The notes under the pieces: model-generated
What the model was told of the DNA's origin: nothing
What the model saw: the letters and a program-made list of their open reading frames with translations, nothing else
Database searches by the model: none
In this document: positions 17,149-25,288 of the stretch, piece by piece
Layout of the letters: the number at the start of each line of letters is the position of its first letter
Numbering within the stretch: the stretch's first letter is position 1
From: Myxococcus sp. CA023
GTDB taxonomy: Bacteria; Myxococcota; Myxococcia; Myxococcales; Myxococcaceae
DNA: 64,000 nucleotides
Assembly: GCF_010998615.1 (NCBI RefSeq)
Contig: NZ_JAAEAH010000026.1
Coordinates: 33,777 to 97,776, forward strand
Direction of reading: 5' to 3'
Position numbers and translations under genes: made by a program

Positions 17149-17841
17149 TCAGACTCCCAGGGCCCGACAGGCGGACGCGACGAACTGCCGCGCGTCCTTG
17201 CCGAAGAAGTTCACGCCCAGCTCCTCCTTCAGACCGGGTGCCCAGTTGAAGGCCAGGCCGCCCACGGCGATGGGGACATCCGGGAGTGTCTTGCGCACGT
17301 GCGCCACGGCTTCGCGGAGCGCGGGCAGGTGGTACGTCATCGTCACGGAAAGGGCGACCAGGTCCGGACGAAGCTCGTTCGTCATGCGGGCCAGGTGCTC
17401 CGGTGGAACGTTGGCGCCCAGAAAGCGCACGTCGAAGCCGGCCATCTCCAGGAAGTCGCTGGACATGCGCGCACCCACTTCATGCAGCTCGCCCTGGACG
17501 CAGGAGACGAGGACCACCTTGCCGTTGAACGGAGCCCTGGGCAGGTGCCGGTACAGGTGTGCGAGGGCGAGTTGGGAGACGGCGGTCGCCAGGTGCTCCT
17601 GCGCCACGGAGATGACGTTCTCCTGCCACAGCCGGCCGATTTCATACTGGGCGGGCTGGATGACCTCCAGGTGCAGCGTCTGGAGGGGGATGCCCCGGAG
17701 CAGTCCCTCGTCCACGAGCAGCCGCAACGCCTCACGCCGATTTCCGGCGAGCTGCGCTGCGAGATACGCGTTCAGCAGGCCCGTCAGGCCGGAGTCGTTG
17801 GAGGTGAGCACGGGCGCCGTGGGGGGAGGGCGAGGGGGCAA
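17149..17841 (-). CDS. Stand-alone B12-binding photoreceptor-type domain (CarH-like sensor without HTH)
   Basis: About 230 aa. Residues 20-100 form the four-helix cap with W72-QENVISVAQ-E82-H83, exactly the Wx9EH signature of adenosylcobalamin photoreceptors such as CarH. Residues 105-230 form the Rossmann-like cobalamin domain with E118-L-H120-E-V-G123, the ExHxxG variant in which His ligates cobalt. The MerR-type DNA-binding domain of CarA/CarH is absent, so output must pass to a partner, probably the downstream helical protein and kinase. The start is uncertain (TTG 17841 or GTG 17811, neither with a good ribosome-binding site). First gene of the operon. Confidence 0.82.
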   Translation of the reverse strand: MPPRPPPTAPVLTSNDSGLTGLLNAYLAAQLAGNRREALRLLVDEGLLRGIPLQTLHLEVIQPAQYEIGRLWQENVISVAQEHLATAVSQLALAHLYRHLPRAPFNGKVVLVSCVQGELHEVGARMSSDFLEMAGFDVRFLGANVPPEHLARMTNELRPDLVALSVTMTYHLPALREAVAHVRKTLPDVPIAVGGLAFNWAPGLKEELGVNFFGKDARQFVASACRALGV

Positions 17842-17974
17842 CGTACCGGGGTTGTGTTTCTCAGTGACAGCGAACTGGTCCCGATTTCATCGCCAACCTG
17901 ACAGTGCCCGGCCCTTCTTTCACGCGCTCGCGTGCCTGCTTGCTTGTAGCTTTTACCGAATCGGGGGGGCGGCA

Positions 17975-17990
17975 TTGTACCTGGGTACAA
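17975..17990. promoter_or_regulatory. Palindromic operator candidate in divergent promoter region
   Basis: TTGTACC-TG-GGTACAA is a perfect 7-bp inverted repeat in an otherwise G+C-rich 268-bp gap between the B12-domain operon (reverse) and the ECF sigma gene (forward). Its position suits a shared operator. The TGTAC core recalls the TnTACA words bound by CarH/LitR-type MerR regulators, but that similarity is weak. Confidence 0.45.
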
Positions 17991-18025
17991 GGACGCTGCG
18001 CTGATTCCCGATAAGTCCCCAGGAA

Positions 18026-18048
18026 ACTCGGGACTGAAAAGTCCGAGT
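18026..18048. repeat. Inverted repeat upstream of ECF sigma gene
   Basis: ACTCGGGACT - GAAA - AGTCCGAGT forms a 9-bp stem with one bulged G and a GAAA tetraloop, ending 61 bp before the sigma-factor start. It may be an RNA leader hairpin or an operator. The GGAAAC immediately around its left arm resembles an ECF -35 element, but no convincing -10 was found. Confidence 0.4.
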
Positions 18049-18109
18049 GACAGTTCTCCGAGGCCGCGGTGTTTCCCTGTCCGCGGCAACCGAGGGAGGC
18101 GAGCGAGCG

Positions 18110-18595
18110 GTGTCAATCGATGTGGAGGCCTACTACCGGCGCTATGGCCCCCAGGTGCTCCGGCGCTGCCGCTTCCTCTTGCGTGACGAGGAGAAGGCCG
18201 TGGACGCCATGCACGACGTGTTCGTGCAGTTGCTTCGCTACCAGGGCGCTCTGAAGGACGCGGCGCCGTCGAGCTTGTTGCACCGGATTGCCACCACGGT
18301 GTGTCTCAACAGGCTGCGCGGCGCGAAGCGGCGCCCGGAGGACCGGGAGGACGAACTGGTGCTGCAGATTGCCTCCGCCGATGACACCGAGTCCCGCACC
18401 GCCGCGCGCGGCCTGTTGGACCGCCTCTTCGGCCGGGTGCCCGCGTCCAGTCAGGACATCGCGGTGCTGCACCTGGTGGATGGGATGACGCTGGAGGAGA
18501 CGGCCCGCGAAGTGGGGCTGTCCGTGTCCGGCGTGCGCAAGCGCCTGCGGGCGCTGACGGCAGTGCTGCAAGAGCTGGAGCTGGAGGCCGCATGA
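18110..18595 (+). CDS. ECF-type RNA polymerase sigma factor
   Basis: 161 aa from GTG 18110, with GGGAGG 10 nt upstream. Sigma-2 region: YYRRYGPQVLRRCRFLLRDEEKAVDAMHDVFVQLLRY (about 8-44, including the core-binding and -10-recognition helices). Sigma-4 region: LHLVDGMTLEETAREVGLSVSGVRKRLRAL (about 121-150), an HTH for -35 recognition. An in-frame GTG at 18047 is less likely. The stop overlaps the next gene by ATGA, and that gene looks like a membrane anti-sigma factor. The divergent B12-domain operon may share its control region. Confidence 0.88.
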   Translation: MSIDVEAYYRRYGPQVLRRCRFLLRDEEKAVDAMHDVFVQLLRYQGALKDAAPSSLLHRIATTVCLNRLRGAKRRPEDREDELVLQIASADDTESRTAARGLLDRLFGRVPASSQDIAVLHLVDGMTLEETAREVGLSVSGVRKRLRALTAVLQELELEAA

Positions 18596-19383
18596 CATCC
18601 GCCCACCACCGCACCCCGGATTGGTTGCTGGAACGAATCGCCCTGGGCGAGTTGCCGCCCGCGGAGCTGGCCGCCGCCCGCGCCCGGCTGGCCGAGGAAC
18701 CCGACGGCTTGTCCCGGCTCGCGGCGCTGGAGGCCGACACGCGCGCCACGCTGGAGACGCTGCCGCCCGCCCGGGTGGCCCGCGAAGTGGAAGCGCGCGC
18801 GGCCCGGCAGGACGCGCCCCGCCCGTCCTTCCGCCTGTCGCCCGCGTGGGGCCTGGTGCCGGCGCTCGCCGCGGTGGCGCTGGTCATGGTGGCCCTGCCT
18901 TCCTCGGAAACCGGGCACGGCACGGCCCCGGGGGACACCCGGGAGGTCACGCGCATCAAGGGGCTGGCGCCGCAGCTCGTCATCCACCGGCAGTCCATCT
19001 CCCGCCCGGAGCGGCTCGCCGACGGGGCCGCCGCCGCCGCGGGTGACGTGGTGCAGGTGGCGTACATCGCCTCGGGCCGCTCGCATGGCGTCATCGTCTC
19101 CCTGGATGGCAACGGCGCCGTCACCCTCCACGCGCCGGACGAGGGCTCCCGGTCCATGGCCCTGGTGCCGTCGGGAACGCAGGTGCTGCCGCGCGCCTAC
19201 GAACTGGACGATGCCCCGGGTTTCGAGCGCTTCTTCTTCGTTTCGTCCGATGCGCCCTTCGACGTGGCGGTGGTGCTGGCCGCCGCGGAGGCACTGTCTG
19301 GAACTCCCGACGCCTCCTCGGCTCCTCTGTCATTGCCCGGGAACTTGACGCAGGCCTCCCTCACGCTGGAAAAGCAGGAGTGA
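18592..19383 (+). CDS. Putative membrane anti-sigma factor with extracytoplasmic DUF4384-like domain
   Basis: 263 aa. A soluble N-terminal part (TPDWLLERIALGELPPAELAAARARLAEEP) resembles the short helical head of anti-sigma factors but lacks the ZAS HxxxCxxC motif. One TM segment (about 86-101, GLVPALAAVALVMVALP) follows, then a periplasmic domain with words such as VVQVAYIASGRSHGVIVSLDGNG, like DUF4384 domains. Translational coupling to the sigma gene supports the role. It presumably holds the sigma factor at the membrane until an envelope signal arrives. Confidence 0.68.
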   Translation: MTSAHHRTPDWLLERIALGELPPAELAAARARLAEEPDGLSRLAALEADTRATLETLPPARVAREVEARAARQDAPRPSFRLSPAWGLVPALAAVALVMVALPSSETGHGTAPGDTREVTRIKGLAPQLVIHRQSISRPERLADGAAAAAGDVVQVAYIASGRSHGVIVSLDGNGAVTLHAPDEGSRSMALVPSGTQVLPRAYELDDAPGFERFFFVSSDAPFDVAVVLAAAEALSGTPDASSAPLSLPGNLTQASLTLEKQE

Positions 19384-19991
19384 TGAAATCCTTTGCGCTC
19401 CTCGCATTCGGGCTGTGGGCGGGGACCGCCACCGCTGATTCCCGGTACGCACCCCGCCTTTCGCTGATGAGCGAGCGGGGGGCCTTCGCCCTGCAGCCGG
19501 GGGACGATGTCTCCGAGTCCTCCTCGCGAGGGCTGCGCCGGGGCTCCACCCACATGGAGTTCTGGTTGAGCGACATCCAGGTCGCCAACATGGGGGTGAA
19601 GCTGGGCGGCGGGGCCGTCTACTTCACGCTGATGGCGGGCCTGGAGCCGGGCCGCGACGCGCGCTTCAGCTTCGCGGCGGGCGTGGGCGGGCACATGACG
19701 CTGTCCCAGCGGCTCTGGGTGGACCTGGACGTGACGGGCGGCGCCGTCCAGCCGGTGCGCAACCCGCTGGAGGGGGACGGTGGCAATGTGCTGGGGCAGG
19801 CCCGCTTGATGCTGGGCTTCCAGCTCATGCCCCGCTTGGCCGTGTTCGCCGGGCCCACCTACAACGCGTGGTTCTCCTGGGGCGAGTCGGACTTCGACTC
19901 CATTACCCGGCTGTCCTTCCGGGAGAGCAATCCGGAGCCGGATCAACGCCTCCAGCACTGGCCCGGCATCCAGGTGGGCCTCCACATCTGA
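19383..19991 (+). CDS. Secreted envelope protein, possible small beta-barrel
   Basis: 202 aa with a signal peptide (MKSFALLAFGLWAGTATA). ATG 19383 shares the A of the preceding TGA (TGATG), so it is the third gene of the sigma-factor operon. The mature protein alternates Gly-rich and aromatic strands (FSFAAGVGGHMTLSQRLWVDLDVTGG, GFQLMPRLAVFAGPTYN), as in outer-membrane-type small barrels. Function unknown; it could be a structural target or a sensor input of the sigma system. Confidence 0.75.
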   Translation: MKSFALLAFGLWAGTATADSRYAPRLSLMSERGAFALQPGDDVSESSSRGLRRGSTHMEFWLSDIQVANMGVKLGGGAVYFTLMAGLEPGRDARFSFAAGVGGHMTLSQRLWVDLDVTGGAVQPVRNPLEGDGGNVLGQARLMLGFQLMPRLAVFAGPTYNAWFSWGESDFDSITRLSFRESNPEPDQRLQHWPGIQVGLHI

Positions 19992-20012
19992 GGCCCGCCC
20001 GGAAGGGTGGTT

Positions 20013-20474
20013 TCAGTTTTCGACCTTGCTGGCGCGCAGGACGGTGGCCGCGCCCGCGGGGCCCGCGTTGGGCCGCGTCTCTAGGGTGCCCTGAATCTTG
20101 AGCCCGGTGCCGCCCAGCGTCTTTTGGATCAACGCCTCCGTCTGCTCGTCCGAGCCCTTCGTCACCGCCGACAGCTCCAGCTCGTGCACGGGGATGGGCT
20201 CCGCGTCCGGCTTGTCCACCGGGAAGGCGTTGTAGGTGGGGCAGGGCGGGGCGAAGCAGCGCACGCCACTGTCCTTGACGATGTAGACGGCGCTCTCACC
20301 CTGCTTGGGCTGGGAATCATTGCTGGGCGGTGGGGTCATGGTGGGCGTTCCGTTCTCGCTGGAGGGGGTTCCATTCTCGCTCGCCGGTGGCGAGGACGTC
20401 GCGGCGGGCGGCTTGCTACATCCGGAGACGAAGCCAAGGACAAGGGCGGCGAGCACCAGCGAGCGGCTGTTCAT
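20013..20474 (-). CDS. Hypothetical lipoprotein (DUF6748-like)
   Basis: 153 aa. The signal peptide ends in lipobox GFVSGC. A low-complexity linker contains a near-perfect duplication, SENGTPSSENGTPTM. The C-terminal domain has VYIVKDSGVRCFAPPCPTYNAFP and a two-Cys loop resembling the DUF6748 pattern. Probably periplasmic-facing, function unknown. Convergent with the sigma-factor operon (21 bp between stops) and divergent from dnaN. Confidence 0.75.
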   Translation of the reverse strand: MNSRSLVLAALVLGFVSGCSKPPAATSSPPASENGTPSSENGTPTMTPPPSNDSQPKQGESAVYIVKDSGVRCFAPPCPTYNAFPVDKPDAEPIPVHELELSAVTKGSDEQTEALIQKTLGGTGLKIQGTLETRPNAGPAGAATVLRASKVEN

Positions 20475-20605
20475 GACGGGCTCCAGGGGAGGAAAGAGGC
20501 GCCAGTGTGCTCCGGCTCGCTGCCAGGGGCCAGTCTGTCTCGCGAATTGATGACTGGCGGTCAGTTGCAGGTGGACATTGCTGCTCCCACGTCGCTCAGG
20601 GTTCG

Positions 20606-20634
20606 TTGACGGACTGGAGTGCAGGGGCTACATC
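20606..20634 (+). promoter_or_regulatory. Predicted sigma-70-type promoter of dnaN
   Basis: TTGACG and TACATC are separated by exactly 17 bp and lie 51 bp before the dnaN start codon, a good match to the TTGACA/TATAAT consensus for such a G+C-rich genome. No transcript data are available to confirm it. Confidence 0.5.
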
Positions 20635-20684
20635 CGGCCTCGTAGATCGGCCTTCGCCGCCGAGACCCGTAAGGACGCCCTCCG

Positions 20685-21791
20685 ATGGAATTCCGCATCG
20701 CCGCCGACGAGCTGAAGAAGGCCCTCTACCGCGCCCAGGGCATCGTGGAGCGCAAGACGACGATGCCCATCCTGGCGAACGTGCTCGTCACCGCGAACAA
20801 GGGCGGCATCACCGTCACGGCGTTCGACCTGGACATCGGCGTCGTGTCCGAGCACCCGGCCGAGGTCATCAAGACGGGCGCCGTCACGCTGAGCGCCAAG
20901 TACGTCTTCGACATCGTCCAGAACCTCCCGGACGCGCAGGTCACGCTGAAGAAGCTGGCCAACAACTACGTGGACATCTCCAGCGGCTCGGCCCACTTCA
21001 AGATTGTGGGCATGGCGGCCGAGGAGTACCCCAAGCTGCCGAAGGAAGAGAACGCGCCCCTGGTGCAGGTGGGGGGCAACACGCTGCTGGAGATGATCAA
21101 GAAGACGCAGTTCGCCATCTCCAGCGACGAGACGCGCTACATCCTCAACGGCGTCTTCTTCGAGCCCCAGTCCACCGGCAAGGTCCGCATGGTGGCCACC
21201 GACGGCCACCGGCTGGCGCTGGTGGAGCGCGAGCTGCCGGGCGACTTCAAGCTCAAGAGCGGCGTCATCATCCCCCGCAAGGGCTTGATGGAGCTCAAGC
21301 GCCTGCTGGACGAGGCGCCGGACGCGGAGTGCCACCTGGGCTTCGCGGAGAACTCGGCGCTGTTCAAGAAGCCGGGCCTCACCATGGTGATGCGCCTCAT
21401 CGACGGCCAGTTCCCGGAGTACCAGCGCGTCATCCCCAAGGAAGGGGAGAAGGTCGTCCTGGTGCCCAAGGTGCGCCTGCTGGAGAGCCTCAAGCGCATC
21501 GCCCTGCTGTCGGCGGACAAGAGCAACGCGGTCCGCATCGGCCTGGAGGAGAACCAGCTCATCATCACCGCGAGCAACCCGGACCTGGGCGAGGCCAAGG
21601 ACGTGCTGGAGCTGGCCTACCGCGGCAACGGCATCACCATCGGCTTCAACGCGCGCTACCTGATGGATGTGCTCGCCGTGACGGAGACGGACGAGGTCTC
21701 CTTCGAGCTGGGTGACGAGCACAGCCCGGGCGTGCTCCACGCCCCCGGCGACCGGAGCTTCACCGCCGTCGTCATGCCCATGCGCGTGTGA
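20685..21791 (+). CDS. dnaN: DNA polymerase III sliding clamp beta subunit
   Basis: 368 aa, the normal size for the clamp. It begins MEFRIAADELKKALYRAQGIVERKTTMPILANVLV and contains ATDGHRLALVER and the C-terminal strand FTAVVMPMRV, all typical of the three-domain clamp ring that tethers DNA polymerase III to DNA. dnaA is not adjacent, and recF lies 9 kb downstream rather than next to it. The classical dnaA-dnaN-recF-gyrB cluster is therefore dispersed here, although dnaN, recF and gyrB keep their order and strand. It has its own predicted promoter. Confidence 0.97.
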   Translation: MEFRIAADELKKALYRAQGIVERKTTMPILANVLVTANKGGITVTAFDLDIGVVSEHPAEVIKTGAVTLSAKYVFDIVQNLPDAQVTLKKLANNYVDISSGSAHFKIVGMAAEEYPKLPKEENAPLVQVGGNTLLEMIKKTQFAISSDETRYILNGVFFEPQSTGKVRMVATDGHRLALVERELPGDFKLKSGVIIPRKGLMELKRLLDEAPDAECHLGFAENSALFKKPGLTMVMRLIDGQFPEYQRVIPKEGEKVVLVPKVRLLESLKRIALLSADKSNAVRIGLEENQLIITASNPDLGEAKDVLELAYRGNGITIGFNARYLMDVLAVTETDEVSFELGDEHSPGVLHAPGDRSFTAVVMPMRV

Positions 21792-21798
21792 GCCGGGT

Positions 21799-21818
21799 GG
21801 GCCCCCTCGAGAGGGCCC
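21799..21818 (+). terminator. Possible hairpin terminator after dnaN
   Basis: GGGCCC at 21799 can pair with GGGCCC at 21813, with further partial pairing inside, beginning 8 bp after the dnaN stop. A second imperfect hairpin, GTCGGCCCCC / GGGGGCCTGAC, follows near 21840. Neither has a T-run, so this is a weak call. Confidence 0.35.
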
Positions 21819-21891
21819 GCACCGTTCACTCGTGACGCGTCGGCCCCCTGGGGGGCCTGACACCCGGCCGGTGCCTTCCTATGGTGAGGGC

Positions 21892-23214
21892 ATGGCCACG
21901 CACCCGGACAACCTGCGCGCCCGGCTGGAGGACCGCGCGGATCTCCTGGAGGCCACGCGTCTTCGCTATCGCGCCCTGCGCGGCATGCTGGCGTCCTTCT
22001 TCTGGAAGCAGCGGGTGCGCTCGCAGTTCGAGCTGCTGTTGGAGGTGGCGCGCACGCAGCCGGAGGTGGATGCCACCCTGGCCGCGCTGAAGCGCCGCGC
22101 CGCCGCGGAAGGGTGGCCGGCGAACGCCGCGCCCATGAAGCTGATGCGCGAGGTGGAGCGCCTGCGGGAAGACGTGCGGCGCGTGGCCTTCAAGCGGCTG
22201 CCCGCGGAGGGCCGGCCCGCGACGCTGGGCGAGGCGCTGCTGAAGTTGGAAGAGACGGTGCTGGAGGCGGGGCCGCTCCTGGGGCGGCACATCTGGGCAC
22301 GGGCGGTGGAGCTGTTGCCGCGCAACCTGCCGGAGCTGCGCGCCGCGTGCGCCGCCGCGGAGGTGTTCGAGCACGTCTTCAAGCGGCCCGCGCCGGAAGG
22401 GGTGCTGCCCTTCACGGTGGAGGAGGCGGAGGCGCTTCAGCGGGCCTTGTCGCTGGCGGAGACGGCGCTGGCGGCGCTGTGGCAGCGGCTGGAGCACTTC
22501 GATACGCGGGGGCAGGTGAAGGGCTTCCTGCAGGCCCGCGTCTCTCGCGCGCCGCAGCGGGTGCCTCGCAGCGGGCCGGAGCTGCTGTTGCACGCGGCCT
22601 TCTGGCGGGGCGTGGCCTGGGCGCGGCTGCGCGCCTTGTTGGAGGAACGGCTGGACCCGGTGGTGCCCGCGGACGCCGAGGTGCCGGCGCTGTTGGTGTG
22701 GCTGGCGGCGCGCGAGGGGCGTTTCGAGCGAGGCGCGGAGCCTCGGACGGGCGGGCCGGGGCTGTTCGCGCCCGAGGCGCCTGGCTCGCAGCCGCGGACG
22801 GGCGGGTCCGTAGGGCTGCGCGGCGTGGGCGTGGAGGTGGCTGGGGAGGTGCGGCTTCTGGCCTGCGAGGCTTTTGGCGAAGGGCGCGCCGGGCTCTTCG
22901 AGCTGGCCGCGCAGTTGGCGGCGCTGTCTCGCGAGGCTCCCGTGGGCACGTGGGATGAGGAGACCGCGTGGGCGCGGCTGTGGAACGCGGCGCAGCGGGC
23001 TCGAGGTGAGCAGGGCAAGGACGTGGAGCGGCTGCGGGACGCGCTGCGGCTGTTCATCCTCCTTCGCGGCCAGGGACAGACACCCGCGCGCCTGTTCTCT
23101 CCCGAGCGGGCGCGGGTTCCCACGGCGGAAATCGGGGCAGACGCGGGCTCGGCCGTGAAGGACCTTCCCGCGCTGGTGCATGCGGCCCGCGCGGCGGCGT
23201 GGCGCGGGCGCTAG
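21892..23214 (+). CDS. Hypothetical cytoplasmic protein, alpha-helical
   Basis: 440 aa, no signal peptide or TM. It is Ala/Leu/Arg/Glu-rich and predicted mainly helical, with a duplicated word near the middle (EPRTGGPGLFAPEAPGSQPRTGGSVGL). The N-terminal coil (DNLRARLEDRADLLEATRLRYRALRGML) could be a dimerising helix. Consistently high third-position G+C indicates a real gene. I recognise no family. ATG 21892 was chosen over earlier in-frame starts, which would run into dnaN. Confidence 0.72.
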   Translation: MATHPDNLRARLEDRADLLEATRLRYRALRGMLASFFWKQRVRSQFELLLEVARTQPEVDATLAALKRRAAAEGWPANAAPMKLMREVERLREDVRRVAFKRLPAEGRPATLGEALLKLEETVLEAGPLLGRHIWARAVELLPRNLPELRAACAAAEVFEHVFKRPAPEGVLPFTVEEAEALQRALSLAETALAALWQRLEHFDTRGQVKGFLQARVSRAPQRVPRSGPELLLHAAFWRGVAWARLRALLEERLDPVVPADAEVPALLVWLAAREGRFERGAEPRTGGPGLFAPEAPGSQPRTGGSVGLRGVGVEVAGEVRLLACEAFGEGRAGLFELAAQLAALSREAPVGTWDEETAWARLWNAAQRARGEQGKDVERLRDALRLFILLRGQGQTPARLFSPERARVPTAEIGADAGSAVKDLPALVHAARAAAWRGR

Positions 23215-23265
23215 GCCTCGGCGTGGTGGAGGAGACGCTCGCCACCGGGTGTGGGTCCGAGACGC

Positions 23266-24540
23266 TCACACGGGCGACAGCGTGGCCTGTCCGCCCTGAT
23301 GCTCGCTGACGGGCAGCAGCCGCGAGGCCAGGCCCGCGAGGAGCGCGTCCTCTGTCAGGGCCACGGCCACGTCCGGAACGCCCAGCTTCTTCGTGGCGGT
23401 GCGCCGCAGCGAATAGAAGGCCCAGCTCGATGCCAGCGCCGCCAGGGCGCCCAGGGCCGCCGCCGCGAGCCGCCCGCCGCGTTGGCGCTCCGTCGTCACC
23501 GAGGCCGCGGCCATGGCGCCCGACAACATCCGGCCCGTCAACGGCACGGCGGTGACTCGCGGGGGCGTCATCGGCAGCTTGTCCGCGACAAGCTCACCCA
23601 CGGCGAGCAGGCCCAGCACGCGCGGCGTCCACGGATGCGCCAGGATTCTGGCGAGCCGGTCCTCGCTGTCGGGCTGTGTCTTCGTCAGCCAGCGGCTCGC
23701 CAGCACCGGCGCGCTCATGCTCCGCATTCCCGCCAGCACGCCCAATCCCAGGGCCCTCAATCCGTGTCCTCGATTCATGGCCTCTATCTCCTCCTCCAAC
23801 TGCGTTTCTCGCCGTCCTGGCGCCCGCTGCGCGAAGAACTGCACCGGGGCCGTTCCCAGCGCATGGCCGGAGTGCGCCAGCAGGCCGTGGCTCGCGTGCT
23901 GGCCGACGAGCTCCGGGTGCTTCAACGCCAGCTCGCGCACCCGCACGTGTGTCAGCCGGTGCCACGCGCGCTGATAGCGCGGAGCCACCATCGCGAAGCC
24001 CAGCCGGCTCCACCAATTGGGAAACTGGCCGGGACGCCAGGCCGCCTCGATGTGGAAGCGCACCTCGCCGCTCTCATGCTCCTTCTTGAGCAGGAACCAC
24101 TCGCGCCCGGCCTCGATGTGCCCATGGAGCGTCTCGAAGCTGAAGCCGAAGACGCTGCACACCTCGTCGTGCTCCTCGCGCGTGTCTCCCACTCGCACGC
24201 CGCACAGGTAGCGCAACTGCTGCCCCAGCGCGCGCAGCTCCAGCAGCACCGTGCGGCCCTGCATCGGCTCCTCGGCGGAGAAGTGCCAGGCGACGATGCG
24301 CGGGTCGGAGAAGTCGAAGGTCTCCAGCACCTGCTGGGCGCGCTCGAAGAGTCCGCCCGGGACTGGGCGCCCTGGCGACTCGCGGCCGAGCACGCTCTCC
24401 GAGCGGACCTGGCTCCACCCGCCCTGCAGCGTCATCTCCCCGGAAACCTCCGGGAAGTTGCGCGCCAGCGTGCGAGCCCGCGCCAGCCGGGGCACCATTT
24501 CCTCTTCCGTCCAGCCGGAGAACCAGCGCCACTCAATCAT
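23266..24540 (-). CDS. DUF1990-DUF4126 fusion protein
   Basis: 424 aa. Residues 1-185 match the DUF1990 (UPF0548) pattern: an N-terminal WRWFSGW, GRTVLLELRALG, FGFSFETLHGHIEAGREWFLL and the aromatic tail RLGFAMVAPRYQRAWHRL. Residues 255-424 match DUF4126: GLGVLAGMRSMSAPVLAS, RVLGLLAVGELVADKLPMTPPR and several TM-like helices. DUF4126 proteins are small membrane proteins of unknown role. The ATG overlaps the stop of the upstream DUF1990 gene, giving two DUF1990 domains in tandem. Confidence 0.78.
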   Translation of the reverse strand: MIEWRWFSGWTEEEMVPRLARARTLARNFPEVSGEMTLQGGWSQVRSESVLGRESPGRPVPGGLFERAQQVLETFDFSDPRIVAWHFSAEEPMQGRTVLLELRALGQQLRYLCGVRVGDTREEHDEVCSVFGFSFETLHGHIEAGREWFLLKKEHESGEVRFHIEAAWRPGQFPNWWSRLGFAMVAPRYQRAWHRLTHVRVRELALKHPELVGQHASHGLLAHSGHALGTAPVQFFAQRAPGRRETQLEEEIEAMNRGHGLRALGLGVLAGMRSMSAPVLASRWLTKTQPDSEDRLARILAHPWTPRVLGLLAVGELVADKLPMTPPRVTAVPLTGRMLSGAMAAASVTTERQRGGRLAAAALGALAALASSWAFYSLRRTATKKLGVPDVAVALTEDALLAGLASRLLPVSEHQGGQATLSPV

Positions 24541-25169
24541 TGTCTTCCGTCTCCCCGCGCCAGGAAGGTGGGCCCGTGGGCGGTGTCGCCGCCGGGCGGT
24601 TCGTTCTCCAACTCGGTGGTGTCCGCGTGGATGACGCCATGCACCCCGTCACCGGCCGTCAGCGCGGCGCGCAGGACGAACTCGGTCCAGGTGTTGGTCT
24701 GCATGGCGTCTCCGGCGGTGACGAAGCCGAGGTAGTGGAACGTCGAGCCGGAGCGCGCCCGGCTGCGGATGTGGAAGATGACATCGCCGCGCGCGTTCCG
24801 GTAAGCGCCGAAGGTGATGCGGCCCGCCTCGGGGTGCCCGTGGAGCGTGCCGAGCGTGAAGCTCTGGGCGTCCTGGTGGATGACGCGCACGGCGAAGGTG
24901 CCCGCGCCCTGAATCTTCACCGTCAGCTCGTCGTCCAGCGCCAGCGGCTGGCCTTCGCGTTCCTTCTGTCCGCGCTCGAAGACGCAGAGTTCGGCCGGCA
25001 CGAACTCGGCGAAGCGCACGGCCACCCAGCGCATGAGCTCCTGGGGGGAGACCCGGCAGTTCTGGATGACCGCCCAGTAGTCACGCTGGAGCAGGGGGCC
25101 TGCTCCCTCTTCAGGGAGCTGAAGCTCGCCTGACTGGTTGGCGTCTGTATGCATGGACTCGCTCGCCAT
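24537..25169 (-). CDS. DUF1990 (UPF0548) family protein
   Basis: 210 aa. The DUF1990 core is recognised by TFGAYRNARGDVIFHIRSRARSGSTFHYLGFVTAGDAMQTNTWTEFV and the earlier TLGTLHGHPEAGRITF. The protein appears cytosolic; catalysis is not established for the family. Start: GGAGG lies 11 nt before ATG 25169; ATG 25187 is also possible but lacks a ribosome-binding site. Its TGA overlaps the next ATG, so it is co-translated with the DUF1990-DUF4126 fusion. Confidence 0.75.
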   Translation of the reverse strand: MASESMHTDANQSGELQLPEEGAGPLLQRDYWAVIQNCRVSPQELMRWVAVRFAEFVPAELCVFERGQKEREGQPLALDDELTVKIQGAGTFAVRVIHQDAQSFTLGTLHGHPEAGRITFGAYRNARGDVIFHIRSRARSGSTFHYLGFVTAGDAMQTNTWTEFVLRAALTAGDGVHGVIHADTTELENEPPGGDTAHGPTFLARGDGRQ

Positions 25170-25288
25170 CTCGCCCTTTGCCTCCATCGGTCACACCATG
25201 ATGGGGACCTCTCCGCTGGGCTGCATGGCGCGGCCCGGCGGAAGAGCGCTGCATGCGGCGGGCCTGCCTGCCCGCCCTGGGAGGGAGC

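Noticed and set aside
20685..21791. Replication origin next to dnaN
   Set aside because: No dnaA gene and no cluster of TTATCCACA-like boxes were seen in the flanking gaps.
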